A stretch of 64,000 nt of DNA from Limimaricola sp027213785 (GCF_050847355.1 NZ_CP193755.1:1488001-1552000); one strand, 5' to 3'; shown: positions 37,807 through 46,449, counted from the first letter of the stretch. A program made the numbers and translations. The notes: generated by a model not told the origin, from the sequence alone.

Positions 37807-38847
37807 ATGAACACCTCCTTGCTCGAATCTTTTGCAGGCGCCCTGCCGATCCCCGTGCTGCTCATCGACCCGAGCGAGCGGATCGCAGCGGCGAACCCGC
37901 CCGCGCTGCGGCTCTTCGGCGCCGCCCAGGTCGGTCGGCACTACATCACCGCGCTGCGCCAGCCCGCCGTGCTCGACGTGGTCGAGGCCTGCCTGCGCGA
38001 CGGGGTGACGGGGCAGGCGCGCTATCTGGGGCGCGAGGGCAGCCGCGACACCAGCTGGACCGTGACGGCGGGGGCGGTGGCGCTGCCGCACGGGCGCGGC
38101 GCGGTTCTGAGCTTCGAGGATATCACCGCCGTCGAGGCGGCCGAGGCGATGCGCCGCGATTTCGTCGCCAATGTCAGCCACGAACTGCGCACGCCGATCA
38201 CCGCGCTCTCCGGCTTCATCGAGACGCTGCGGGGGGCCGCGCGCGACGACCCGGCGGCGCGCGAGCGGTTTCTGTCGATCATGGAGCGCGAGGCCGGGCG
38301 CATGTCGCAACTGGTGGCCGACCTGCTGTCGCTCGGCCGGGTCGAGCAGGAGGAGCGACAGCGCCCCACCGGAACCGTCGATCTCTCGGCGCTGGTCGCG
38401 CAGGTGGCGGCGCTTCTGGAACCGGTCGCGGCGCGCGACCGCGTGCGCATCCGTCTGGAACTGCCCGAGGCGCCGGTCGCCGTGCCGGGCGACGAGGAAC
38501 AGCTCAGACAGGTGCTGAGCAACCTCGTCGGCAACGCCATCAAGTATGGCGGCGCCGATCGCGACGTGACGCTGTCGCTGGGCGCGCCGGCCCAACACCG
38601 GGAACTGCGCGGGCCCGGCGTGCGGCTGAGCGTCACCGACCAGGGCGAGGGCATCGCCCCCCATCATATCCCGCGTCTGACCGAGCGCTTCTACCGCGTC
38701 GACTCGCACCGTTCGCGCGCGGTCGGCGGCACCGGTCTGGGCCTCGCCATCGTCAAGCATATCGTGAATCGTCATCGCGGCAGGCTCAGGATCGAGAGCG
38801 CGCCGGGGCAGGGCAGCAGCTTCTCCGTGATCCTTCCGGCCTCCTGA
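37807..38847 (+). CDS. phoR: phosphate regulon sensor histidine kinase PhoR
   Basis: A 346-residue sensor kinase. A PAS domain at about 10-105 (PVLLIDPSERIAAAN) is followed by a HisKA box with phospho-acceptor His125 in NVSHELRTPITALSG. The HATPase domain has N box LSNLVGNAIKYGG, G1 VTDQGEGI, F box ERFYRVD and G2 GGTGLGLAIVKH. It phosphorylates PhoB when phosphate is low. No membrane helix precedes the PAS domain, unlike E. coli PhoR. The start is uncertain (ATG 37807 by family likeness; ATG 37780 also in frame); no clear ribosome site. First gene of phoR-pstSCAB-phoU-phoB. Confidence 0.9.
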   Translation: MNTSLLESFAGALPIPVLLIDPSERIAAANPPALRLFGAAQVGRHYITALRQPAVLDVVEACLRDGVTGQARYLGREGSRDTSWTVTAGAVALPHGRGAVLSFEDITAVEAAEAMRRDFVANVSHELRTPITALSGFIETLRGAARDDPAARERFLSIMEREAGRMSQLVADLLSLGRVEQEERQRPTGTVDLSALVAQVAALLEPVAARDRVRIRLELPEAPVAVPGDEEQLRQVLSNLVGNAIKYGGADRDVTLSLGAPAQHRELRGPGVRLSVTDQGEGIAPHHIPRLTERFYRVDSHRSRAVGGTGLGLAIVKHIVNRHRGRLRIESAPGQGSSFSVILPAS

Positions 38848-38884
38848 CCCCTTGCCGCATGGTCATCCGAGCTAGATCGCCGGG

Positions 38885-38917
38885 TGTCATGAAAGTTTTA
38901 CACAACTGTCACAAAAC
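38885..38917 (+). promoter_or_regulatory. Pho boxes upstream of pstS
   Basis: Three consecutive 11-base units, TGTCATGAAAG, TTTTACACAAC and TGTCACAAAAC, match the direct-repeat architecture bound by PhoB dimers (consensus CTGTCAT plus AT-rich spacer). The site lies 78 bp before the pstS start, so PhoB, encoded at the end of the same cluster, probably activates pstS here. The middle unit is the least conserved. Confidence 0.8.
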
Positions 38918-38994
38918 CGAGTTCCCGGGGGCCTAGTTGGGCCGCAACGGAGCGCCGGTAGGGGCTCCGGGGGAATGAATAACAGGAGCGATCC

Positions 38995-40038
38995 ATGTCC
39001 TTCGTCAAGCTGACCGCCTCGAGCGCGGCCCTCATTGCCGCCACCGCCGGCTTCGCCACGGCCCAGAGCCGCGACAACGTGCAGGTCGCCGGCTCCTCGA
39101 CCGTGCTGCCCTATGCCTCGATCGTGGCCGAGGCCTTTGGCGAGAACTTCGACTTCCCGACCCCGGTGGTGGAATCGGGTGGCTCCTCGGCCGGCCTCGC
39201 GCGCTTCTGCGAGGGCGTGGGCGAGAACACCATCGACATCGCCAACGCGTCCCGCGCGATCCGCGAGGGCGAGGTCGAGAGCTGCGCCGCCAACGGCGTG
39301 AACGAGATCATCGAGGTGCGGATCGGCTATGACGGCATCGTCTTCGCCTCCGACATCGACGGCGAGACCTTCGCCTTTACCCCGGCCGACTGGTATCAGG
39401 CGCTGGCCGCCGAGATCCCGCAGGACGGCGCCATGGTCGCCAACCCGAACGCCTCCTGGGCCGACGTGAATGCCGAGCTGCCGGATCAGGAGATCCTGGC
39501 CTTCATCCCGGGCACCAAGCACGGCACCCGCGAGGTGTTCGAGGAGAAGGTGCTGCTCGCGGGCTGCGAGGAGACCGGCGCCTACGAGCAGATCCTCGAG
39601 ATCAATGGCGGCGACGAGGATGCGGCCGAGGCGGCCTGCATGGAGACCCGCACCGACGGCGTGTCCGTGGACATCGATGGCGACTACACCGAGACCCTGG
39701 CCCGCATCGAGGCCAACCCGCAGGGCATCGGCGTCTTCGGCCTGTCCTTCTACGAGAACAACACCGACAGCCTGCAGGTCGCGACTATGTCCGGCGTCGA
39801 GCCCTCGACCGAGACCATCGCCAGCGGTGAATACCCGGTGTCGCGCCCGCTCTACTTCTACATCAAGAAGGCGCATCTGGGCGTGATCCCCGGCCTGCAG
39901 GAATTCGCCGAGTTCTTCGTCGCCGACGAGATCGCCGGCCCCGACGGCCCGCTCTCGGCCTACGGTCTCGTCGCCGATCCCGAGCTTGCCGCGACGCAAG
40001 AGGCCGTCGCCAACGGCACCACCATGGACGCGATGTAA
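38995..40038 (+). CDS. pstS: phosphate ABC transporter substrate-binding protein
   Basis: A 347-residue periplasmic protein with a signal peptide (ASSAALIAATAGFATA, cut before QSRDN). Phosphate-site features are VAGSSTVLPY, ESGGSSAGLARFC, DIANASRAI and PGTKHGTREVFEEK; the C-terminal half has FYIKKAHLGVIPGL. It binds phosphate for PstCAB. The ATG at 38995 follows AACAGGAGCGATCC. Pho boxes lie upstream and a strong hairpin follows the gene. Confidence 0.95.
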   Translation: MSFVKLTASSAALIAATAGFATAQSRDNVQVAGSSTVLPYASIVAEAFGENFDFPTPVVESGGSSAGLARFCEGVGENTIDIANASRAIREGEVESCAANGVNEIIEVRIGYDGIVFASDIDGETFAFTPADWYQALAAEIPQDGAMVANPNASWADVNAELPDQEILAFIPGTKHGTREVFEEKVLLAGCEETGAYEQILEINGGDEDAAEAACMETRTDGVSVDIDGDYTETLARIEANPQGIGVFGLSFYENNTDSLQVATMSGVEPSTETIASGEYPVSRPLYFYIKKAHLGVIPGLQEFAEFFVADEIAGPDGPLSAYGLVADPELAATQEAVANGTTMDAM

Positions 40039-40056
40039 CCCAGACGTTATCGGAAC

Positions 40057-40078
40057 GGGGCGGCGTCAGCGCCGCCCC
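40057..40078 (+). promoter_or_regulatory. intercistronic stem-loop between pstS and pstC
   Basis: A 9-bp GC stem GGGGCGGCG/CGCCGCCCC with loop TCAG, no T run, 18 bp after the pstS stop and 86 bp before pstC. Probably raises pstS over pstCAB expression by mRNA protection or partial termination. Confidence 0.6.
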
Positions 40079-40164
40079 CACCGGCGCCTCCGGGTGCAAG
40101 ACAGACAGACACCGCCCGGCCCGACGCGACCCCGCTTCGGGCCTCGACAATTGAAGGCCCTGCC

Positions 40165-41628
40165 ATGACCCCGTCCTGGATCGCCCTGATCGTTCTGGCC
40201 ATCGCCGCCGCCGGCTTCGTGCTGGCCCGCGCAAGGGCGCAGGCGGCGGCACGCCGCGAGGCGCGCAGGCTCCATTCCCTTCCGAATTACTATGGCTGGA
40301 CCGCGGCGATCTATGCCGCCGGTCCCGCGCTGCTGCTGCTCGCCATCTGGCTCGTGGCCCAACCCATCGCCACCCGCAGCCTGACCTGGCCGGTGCTCGC
40401 CGCCGAGGCGGGCGAGAACGCCGTGCCGTCGCTGATGATGGCCGATGTGCAGCGCCTCGCCTCCGGGCTCGACGCGGCGGTCGCGACCGGGCGCCTGAGC
40501 GCCGATGAGGCGCGCGCCCTGCCGCCCGAGGAACTGCGCGCCGCCATGGCCGCCCAGGGCGTGGCGCTCGGCTCCGAGGTGACGCCGGCCACCCGCGACG
40601 CTGCGCTGCGCTGGCGCCGCCTGTCGGGCACCGGCGACCTCATGCGTGGCATCGTGGTGATCGGTCTCGCCTTGGCGGGGGCGGCCTGGGGCGTGTCCCG
40701 GGCCAGGCCCGATTTCCGCGCCCGCAACGCGGTCGAACAGGCGATGCGCGGCGTGCTGGTCTCGGCCGCGCTGCTCGCGATCCTGACCACGGTCGGCATC
40801 GTGCTGGCGCTGATCTTCAACACCATCGAGTTCTTCCGCCTCTACCCGGCGGCCGAGTTCTTCTTCGGCACCACCTGGAGCCCGAGCTTCGGCGGCGGCT
40901 CCGAGCTGGGCATCCTGCCGCTGCTCTGGGGCACGCTCTACATCTCGATCATCGCGCTGCTGGTGGCGGTGCCGATCGGTCTTTTCGCCGCCATCTACCT
41001 TGCCGAATACGCGCATCGCAACGTGCGGTCCTGGGCCAAGCCGATGCTGGAGATGCTCGCCGGCATCCCGACCATCGTCTACGGCCTGTTCGCATTGCTG
41101 ACCGTCGGCCCGCTGCTGGTCGAGGCCTTCGGGCGCGGCGGCTATCTGGGCCTGGGCTGGATGCAGGGCGGCACGGCGGTGATGACCGCCGGTCTGGTGA
41201 TGGGCATCATGCTCATTCCCTTCGTCTCCTCTCTCTCGGACGACATCATCAACGCCGTGCCGCAAAGCCTGCGTGACGGCAGCCTCGGCCTCGGGGCGAC
41301 CCGCTCCGAGACGATCCGTCAGGTGGTGCTGCCCGCAGCGCTGCCGGGCATCGTCGGCGCGGTGCTGCTGGCAGCATCCCGCGCCATCGGCGAGACGATG
41401 ATCGTGGTGCTCGGGGCAGGGGCCGCGGCCCGGCTGTCGATGAACCCGTTCGATGCGATGACCACGGTGACTGCCAAGATCGTGAGCCAGCTCACCGGCG
41501 ACGCCGATTTCTCCTCGCCCGAGGCGCTGGTCGCCTTCGCCCTCGGCATGACCCTCTTCGTGATCACGCTGGCGCTGAACGTCGTCGCGCTGTGGATCGT
41601 GCGCCGCTACAGGGAGCAATACGAATGA
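40165..41628 (+). CDS. pstC: phosphate ABC transporter permease PstC
   Basis: A 487-residue inner-membrane permease. A PstC_N-type extension (about 1-200) with two early helices and another near 155-180 precedes the transport domain with six helices. The EAA loop is in VPQSLRDGSLGLGATRSETIRQVVLP. It is much longer than E. coli PstC (319), which is usual for Alphaproteobacteria. The ATG at 40165 has AAGG upstream. It overlaps pstA by 4 bases. Confidence 0.93.
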   Translation: MTPSWIALIVLAIAAAGFVLARARAQAAARREARRLHSLPNYYGWTAAIYAAGPALLLLAIWLVAQPIATRSLTWPVLAAEAGENAVPSLMMADVQRLASGLDAAVATGRLSADEARALPPEELRAAMAAQGVALGSEVTPATRDAALRWRRLSGTGDLMRGIVVIGLALAGAAWGVSRARPDFRARNAVEQAMRGVLVSAALLAILTTVGIVLALIFNTIEFFRLYPAAEFFFGTTWSPSFGGGSELGILPLLWGTLYISIIALLVAVPIGLFAAIYLAEYAHRNVRSWAKPMLEMLAGIPTIVYGLFALLTVGPLLVEAFGRGGYLGLGWMQGGTAVMTAGLVMGIMLIPFVSSLSDDIINAVPQSLRDGSLGLGATRSETIRQVVLPAALPGIVGAVLLAASRAIGETMIVVLGAGAAARLSMNPFDAMTTVTAKIVSQLTGDADFSSPEALVAFALGMTLFVITLALNVVALWIVRRYREQYE

Positions 41629-42989
41629 CCGATATCCCGCAACCCGGCGCGACCCCGGTCGAACGTCCCGTGCCCAAGGGCGACTCGCTGCTCGTCACGG
41701 ATGCGCGCACGAAGCGACGCAACCGCGCCGAGCGCCGCTTCAAGGCCTACGGCATCGCGGCACTCGGTGTTGGCATGGCGTTCCTCGTGGCGCTGCTCTG
41801 GGCGATCCTGTCGAACGGGCTGACCGCCTTCACCCAGAGCTACGTGCAGCTCGACGTGCCGCTGCTCGAGGAAAAGCTCGACAAGGACGGCGACCGCGAC
41901 CCGGCCAAGATCGCCAAGGTATCGACCTTCGGCTATGCGCCGCTGATCGAGGCGGGGCTGGTGGATCTGGTCGAGAAGACCGGGGTCGAGACCGAGCTCG
42001 CGCCCAAGGCGTTGACCAAGATCCTGTCGTCTTCGGCGGCTGCGCAGCTGCGCGACCGGGTGCTCGCCAACCCGGATCTGATCGGCCAGACCGTCTCGGT
42101 CGAGCTTCTCGCCTCGAGCCGCGTCGACGGCTATCTCAAGGGCCGCGTCAGCCGCGCCAGCCTCGCGCGCGACAAGAACCTCGACGCCGAGCATCTCGAC
42201 CTGATCGACGCATGGCGCGATGCGGGGCTGGTCGAAAAGCGCTTCAACTGGGATTTCATCACCGGGGCCGACGCCTCGGATTCGCGCCCAGAGCAGGCGG
42301 GCATCGGCGTCGCGATGCTGGGCTCGCTGTTCATGATGCTGGTGGTGCTGATCCTGTCGCTGCCGATCGGCGTCGCGGCCTCGATCTATCTCGAGGAATT
42401 CGCGCCGCAGAACCGGCTCACCGACATGATCGAGGTCAACATCTCGAACCTCGCCGCCGTCCCGTCGATCGTCTTCGGCATCCTCGGCCTCGCGGTGTTC
42501 ATCCAGTTCATGCACCTGCCGCAGTCCGCGCCGCTGGTCGGCGGTCTGGTGCTGACGCTGATGACGCTGCCCACCATCATCATCTCCACCCGCGCGGCGC
42601 TCAAGGCGGTGCCGCCCTCGATCCGCAACGCGGCGCTCGGCGTCGGTGCGTCGAAGATGCAGGCGGTGACGCATCACGTGCTGCCGCTGGCGATGCCCGG
42701 CATTCTCACCGGCACCATCCTCGGCCTCGCGCAGGCCTTGGGCGAAACCGCGCCGCTCTTGCTGATCGGCATGGTGGGTTACATCGCGACCAACTATCCC
42801 GACGGCGTGGCCGAGGGCTTTCTTGCCCCGAACTCGGCGATGCCGGCGCAGATCTACGAATGGGCCAAGCGGGCCGATCCGGCCTTCTACGAGCGCGCCT
42901 GGGGCGGCATCATCGTGCTGCTGGTGTTCCTGCTGGCCATGAATCTCATCGCGGTGCTCCTGCGCCGCCGCTTCGAGCGGCGCTGGTGA
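41625..42989 (+). CDS. pstA: phosphate ABC transporter permease PstA
   Basis: A 454-residue permease. A proline-rich cytoplasmic start (MTDIPQPGATPVERP) leads to one helix at about 40-65, then a roughly 150-residue periplasmic DUF3333-type domain. The six-helix transport region follows with the coupling loop VPPSIRNAALGVGASKMQAVTHHVLP. The ATG at 41625 overlaps the pstC stop (ATGA); a longer in-frame start at 41592 lies inside pstC. Works with PstC as the phosphate channel. Confidence 0.93.
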   Translation: MTDIPQPGATPVERPVPKGDSLLVTDARTKRRNRAERRFKAYGIAALGVGMAFLVALLWAILSNGLTAFTQSYVQLDVPLLEEKLDKDGDRDPAKIAKVSTFGYAPLIEAGLVDLVEKTGVETELAPKALTKILSSSAAAQLRDRVLANPDLIGQTVSVELLASSRVDGYLKGRVSRASLARDKNLDAEHLDLIDAWRDAGLVEKRFNWDFITGADASDSRPEQAGIGVAMLGSLFMMLVVLILSLPIGVAASIYLEEFAPQNRLTDMIEVNISNLAAVPSIVFGILGLAVFIQFMHLPQSAPLVGGLVLTLMTLPTIIISTRAALKAVPPSIRNAALGVGASKMQAVTHHVLPLAMPGILTGTILGLAQALGETAPLLLIGMVGYIATNYPDGVAEGFLAPNSAMPAQIYEWAKRADPAFYERAWGGIIVLLVFLLAMNLIAVLLRRRFERRW

Positions 42990-43015
42990 GCGCTCAAAGG
43001 GCAGGGGGCCCGGAC

Positions 43016-43810
43016 ATGAACGACATGCGAACCATGGACAACACCGTGTTGAACGAGACCAAGATCACCGCGCGCGACGTGCATGTGCATTACGGCACCA
43101 CCCACGCGATCAAGGGCGTCGACGTGGACATCGCCGACCGCACCGTCACCGCCTTCATCGGGCCGTCGGGCTGCGGCAAGTCGACCTTCCTGCGCTGCCT
43201 GAACCGGATGAACGACACGATCCCCGGCGCCGTGGTCACCGGCGAGATCAAGATCGACGAGGCCGACATCTACGACCCGCGCGTCGACCCGGTGCAACTC
43301 CGCGCCAAGGTCGGCATGGTGTTCCAGAAGCCGAACCCGTTTCCGAAATCGATCTACGACAACGTGGCCTACGGCCCCAAGATCCACGGGCTGGCGAAGA
43401 ACAAGGCCGAACTCGACGAGATCGTCGAGAAGGCGCTGCGCCGCGGTGCGATCTGGGACGAGGTCAAGGACCGGCTGCACGCGCCCGGAACCGGGCTCTC
43501 CGGCGGCCAGCAGCAGCGGCTCTGCATCGCCCGTGCCGTGGCGACCGAACCCGAGATCCTGCTGATGGACGAGCCGTGCTCGGCGCTCGACCCGATCGCC
43601 ACGGCGCAGGTCGAGGAGCTGATCGACGAGCTGCGCCAGAACTTCTCGGTGGTGATCGTCACTCACTCGATGCAGCAGGCCGCGCGGGTGAGCCAGCGCA
43701 CCGCCTTCTTCCATCTGGGCAACCTCGTCGAATACGGCGAGACCGGCAAGATTTTCACCAACCCCGAGGACAGCCGCACCGAGAGCTACATCTCGGGCCG
43801 GATCGGGTAA
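43016..43810 (+). CDS. pstB: phosphate ABC transporter ATPase PstB
   Basis: A 264-residue ATPase. Walker A GPSGCGKST is at 49-57, the Q-loop is in MVFQKPNPFPKSIYDNV, the signature LSGGQQQR is near 161, and Walker B ILLMDEPCSALDP is near 181 with switch His in VTHSMQQAARVS. The PstB-specific stretch NPFPKS is intact. The ATG at 43016 follows GCAGGGGGCC; the open frame upstream lies in pstA in another register. The gap to phoU is 13 bp. Confidence 0.96.
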   Translation: MNDMRTMDNTVLNETKITARDVHVHYGTTHAIKGVDVDIADRTVTAFIGPSGCGKSTFLRCLNRMNDTIPGAVVTGEIKIDEADIYDPRVDPVQLRAKVGMVFQKPNPFPKSIYDNVAYGPKIHGLAKNKAELDEIVEKALRRGAIWDEVKDRLHAPGTGLSGGQQQRLCIARAVATEPEILLMDEPCSALDPIATAQVEELIDELRQNFSVVIVTHSMQQAARVSQRTAFFHLGNLVEYGETGKIFTNPEDSRTESYISGRIG

Positions 43811-43823
43811 GGGAGCTAGGACC

Positions 43824-44537
43824 ATGCAGGAAAAGCAGCACATCGCCTCGGCCTTCGACCGCGATCTCGAATCGATCCAGGCGCTGATCCTGAAGATGGG
43901 CGGCCTCGTCGAGGCGGCGATCATCGACGGCGCCCAGAGCCTCGCCGACCGCGACATCGAGAACGCCGAGCGGGTCCGGCGCGGCGACAAGGCGATCGAC
44001 GCGCTCGAGGAGCAGCTCAACGAGGAGGCCGCCCGCGTCATCGCGATCCGCGCCCCGGTGAGCCGCGATCTGCGGGTGATCCTGTCGGTGCTGCGGCTGG
44101 CCGCCAGCCTCGAGCGGATCGGCGACTATGCCAAGAACATGGCCAAGCGCACGAGCGTTCTGGCCGAGCTGAGCCCGATCGAGGGCTCGGACGCCGCGCT
44201 CAAGCGGATGGCCCGCGAAGTGCAGAACATGCTCAAGGACACGCTCGACGCCTTCGTCAACCGCGACGCGACGCTGGCGCATGAGGTGCTGCTGCGCGAC
44301 CAGGACGTGGACCAGATGTACAATGCGCTGTTCCGCGAGTTCCTGACCCACATGATGGAGGATCCGCGCGCCATCACGGCCTGCATGCACCTGCATTTCA
44401 TCGCCAAGAACATCGAGCGGATGGGCGATCTGGTCACCAACATGGCCGAGCAGGTGATCTATCTCATCACCGGCCAGATGCCCGACGAAGATCGCCCGAA
44501 GGGCGACAACACCTCCTACGTGGCAAGCCCGGAGTGA
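43824..44537 (+). CDS. phoU: phosphate signalling regulator PhoU
   Basis: A 237-residue all-helical protein made of two repeated three-helix bundles. Metal-cluster motifs ExxxD-like sites occur in both halves (LERIGDYAKNMAKR and IERMGDLVTNMAEQ). PhoU links PstB activity to PhoR and represses the Pho response in high phosphate. The ATG at 43824 has GGGAGC upstream. It is 4 bp from phoB. Confidence 0.95.
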   Translation: MQEKQHIASAFDRDLESIQALILKMGGLVEAAIIDGAQSLADRDIENAERVRRGDKAIDALEEQLNEEAARVIAIRAPVSRDLRVILSVLRLAASLERIGDYAKNMAKRTSVLAELSPIEGSDAALKRMAREVQNMLKDTLDAFVNRDATLAHEVLLRDQDVDQMYNALFREFLTHMMEDPRAITACMHLHFIAKNIERMGDLVTNMAEQVIYLITGQMPDEDRPKGDNTSYVASPE

Positions 44538-44541
44538 GAGA

Positions 44542-45231
44542 ATGCGCCAGGTGCAGCCCCATGTCCTGATCGTCGAGGACGAGCCGTCGCAGCGCGCGGT
44601 TCTGAGCTACAACCTTGAATCCGAAGGGTTTCGCATCTCCGAGGCCGAGGATGGCGATGCGGCGCTCCTGATGGTCTCCGAGGAGGTTCCGGACCTGATC
44701 GTGCTCGACTGGATGCTGCCCGGCGTCACCGGCATCGAGATCTGCCGGCGGATCAAGTCGCGGCCCGAAACCCGCGACGTGCCGATCATCATGCTCTCGG
44801 CGCGCTCCGAAGAGGTCGACCGGGTACGCGGGCTCGAAACCGGCGCCGATGATTATGTCGTGAAGCCGTATTCGGTGACCGAGCTGATGGCGCGGGTGAA
44901 GGGCCAGCTGCGCCGGTCGCGACCGGCGGGCGTGGGCGAGACACTGAGCTACGAGGACATCACCCTCGATGCCGAGACGCACCGGGTGCATCGCGACGGC
45001 AATCTCCTGAAGCTCGGTCCGACCGAGTTCCGGCTGCTCGCGACCTTCATGGAAAAACCGGGACGGGTCTGGAGCCGCGAGCAGCTTCTCGACCGCGTCT
45101 GGGGTCGAGACGTCTATGTCGACACCCGGACCGTCGACGTGCATATCGGCCGACTGCGCAAGGTGCTCTGCGCCCATGGCGGAGACGATCCGCTGCGCAC
45201 GGTGCGCGGTGCCGGTTACGCGCTTGGATGA
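44542..45231 (+). CDS. phoB: phosphate regulon response regulator PhoB
   Basis: A 229-residue OmpR-type regulator. The receiver domain has acidic pocket VEDE near residues 11-14, phospho-acceptor Asp56 in LIVLDWMLPG and Lys in VVKPYS. The winged helix carries LGPTEFRLLATFMEKPGRV and VDVHIGRLRKVL. It is phosphorylated by PhoR and binds Pho boxes such as 38885-38917. Last gene of the cluster; a hairpin follows at 45243. Confidence 0.96.
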   Translation: MRQVQPHVLIVEDEPSQRAVLSYNLESEGFRISEAEDGDAALLMVSEEVPDLIVLDWMLPGVTGIEICRRIKSRPETRDVPIIMLSARSEEVDRVRGLETGADDYVVKPYSVTELMARVKGQLRRSRPAGVGETLSYEDITLDAETHRVHRDGNLLKLGPTEFRLLATFMEKPGRVWSREQLLDRVWGRDVYVDTRTVDVHIGRLRKVLCAHGGDDPLRTVRGAGYALG

Positions 45232-45242
45232 TCTGACCGAAA

Positions 45243-45267
45243 GGGAAGCCGCATATCATGGCTTCCC
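45243..45267 (+). terminator. hairpin after phoB
   Basis: GGGAAGCC pairs with GGCTTCCC around a 9-base loop, 11 bp after the phoB stop. No T run follows. Probably the 3' end of the pho-pst transcript. Confidence 0.5.
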
Positions 45268-45281
45268 ACATCCCATAACGA

Positions 45282-45309
45282 TTAACTCATAATGAAGATT
45301 ATGTAATTT
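45282..45309 (+). promoter_or_regulatory. putative promoter with central palindrome upstream of the LuxR-type gene
   Basis: TTAACT and TAATTT are 16 bases apart, and the spacer is exactly the inverted repeat CATAAT-GAAG-ATTATG (45288-45303). It ends 29 bp before ATG 45339. A dyad filling the -35/-10 spacer is a classic operator position. The -10 match is weak (3 of 6). Confidence 0.45.
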
Positions 45310-45338
45310 ACTGGATCGTTGCCGGTTCGAGATTTCGA

Positions 45339-46112
45339 ATGATAGGTTTGGACATGTCCCACCTGTCGGAAATCCCGCAGCCTGCCTTGAGGTTCGTGTC
45401 GCGCGCCGCCCAATGCGGCGAAAGCGAAGAGCTCTGGCAACTGTTCTGCGCGAGGATGAAGGATTACGGGTTCGATCGCCTCGTCTATGCGATCACCCAC
45501 TTGTTCGATGCCGACATCGCCGACCCGTCCAGCTGGGTCGTGCTCCATACGCATGATGAAGGCTATGCGCGCCGCCTCTTCGGCGGCGGCGGGATGCTGC
45601 GTGGAACGCGGATCGCCGACTGGGCCTTCACCGAAACCGGCATCCTGCCCTGGAGCCGGTACGACGAATTGCCGCCGCAGGACCCGACCGCGGAATTCCG
45701 GCTTCGGGAACTGGATCGCGCTTACCGGGTGTGCGCCGGCGTCACCGTGAGCTTTCCGCCGTTGCCGCGACGCACCAAGGGCGTGCTTTCTCTGACCGCG
45801 AAACCGGGCTTCGACCAGCATCGGATCGACCGGATGTGGCGCGAGCGCGCCGCCGAGATCGAGGCGCAGTTGCACGTGTTCCACCTGCGGTTCCTGACAT
45901 TGCCTTTCGGGCCCTACAAGCTGACCGCCCGTCAGAGACAGGTGCTCGAACTCGTGGCCTGCGGGCATACCACGCATCACATGGCGGAAGAGCTGGAACT
46001 AACGCCGGCCACCATCGACAAGCATCTCAAGCTGGCCCGCGAAACCCTCGGGGTTGCCACGACGGCGCAGGCTGTGTTGAAGGCGTCACTCTTTAACCAG
46101 ATTTTCAGTTGA
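45339..46112 (+). CDS. LuxR family regulator with autoinducer-binding-type domain (solo)
   Basis: A 257-residue regulator. The N-terminal alpha/beta domain (about 20-175) resembles the autoinducer-binding fold (LWQLFCARMKDYGFDRLVYA, and a later TKGVLSLTA). The C-terminal LuxR helix-turn-helix (about 190-250) has LTARQRQVLELVACG and ATIDKHLKLARETLGV. No luxI-type synthase gene lies in the window. The usual Asp-Pro of the signal pocket is not apparent in GGGMLRGTRIADW, so ligand binding may differ from acyl-homoserine lactones. The start is ATG 45339 or 45354. The upstream region is AT-rich with a palindrome. Confidence 0.8.
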   Translation: MIGLDMSHLSEIPQPALRFVSRAAQCGESEELWQLFCARMKDYGFDRLVYAITHLFDADIADPSSWVVLHTHDEGYARRLFGGGGMLRGTRIADWAFTETGILPWSRYDELPPQDPTAEFRLRELDRAYRVCAGVTVSFPPLPRRTKGVLSLTAKPGFDQHRIDRMWRERAAEIEAQLHVFHLRFLTLPFGPYKLTARQRQVLELVACGHTTHHMAEELELTPATIDKHLKLARETLGVATTAQAVLKASLFNQIFS

Positions 46113-46394
46113 GTTCGTTTTCGTACTTGTGTGGGTCAGGAATACCAGACTTCCAACGCGGCCCGCGCCATGAGATGGTCATTATGTTGACGAGTGAAGG
46201 CCGGTTTGGCCAAGTGATGCAGCCCTGGGAAGTGTTTGATCTGGCGCATGTATCAAACCGACAGCAGCAGGTCGGTATCCAGTATGAGATCGCCGCGTCC
46301 GTCACCGCCGCCGGGCGCGGCACTCTTTTGTAGCGCCCCCTGCCCTTTGCGATCACGCTCATTTCCGAAATCGCCCGGCTTCGACGGCGGAACG
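46113..46394. other. intergenic region without a supported gene
   Basis: Between the LuxR-type gene and the tsf terminator. Open frames of about 75 codons (plus) and 86 codons (minus) cross it, but neither has a good ribosome site, domain or typical high-GC third-position pattern. Base composition is lower in GC than in neighbours. No repeat or RNA structure seen. Confidence 0.4.
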
Positions 46395-46425
46395 AAAAAC
46401 GCCGCCCGCGAGGTGCGGACGGCGT
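46395..46425 (-). terminator. intrinsic terminator of rpsB-tsf
   Basis: On the minus strand ACGCCGTCCGC pairs with GCGGGCGGCGT (one G-U pair) around a 5-base loop and is followed by a U run. It lies 25 bp after the tsf stop. Confidence 0.82.
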
Positions 46426-46449
46426 CTTCGTCGAGATCGTGGGGCTGGA

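Noticed and set aside
46105..46362. Small open frames on both strands in the LuxR-tsf gap
   Set aside because: No ribosome site, no family resemblance and lower third-position GC than neighbours. Left as an unassigned region.
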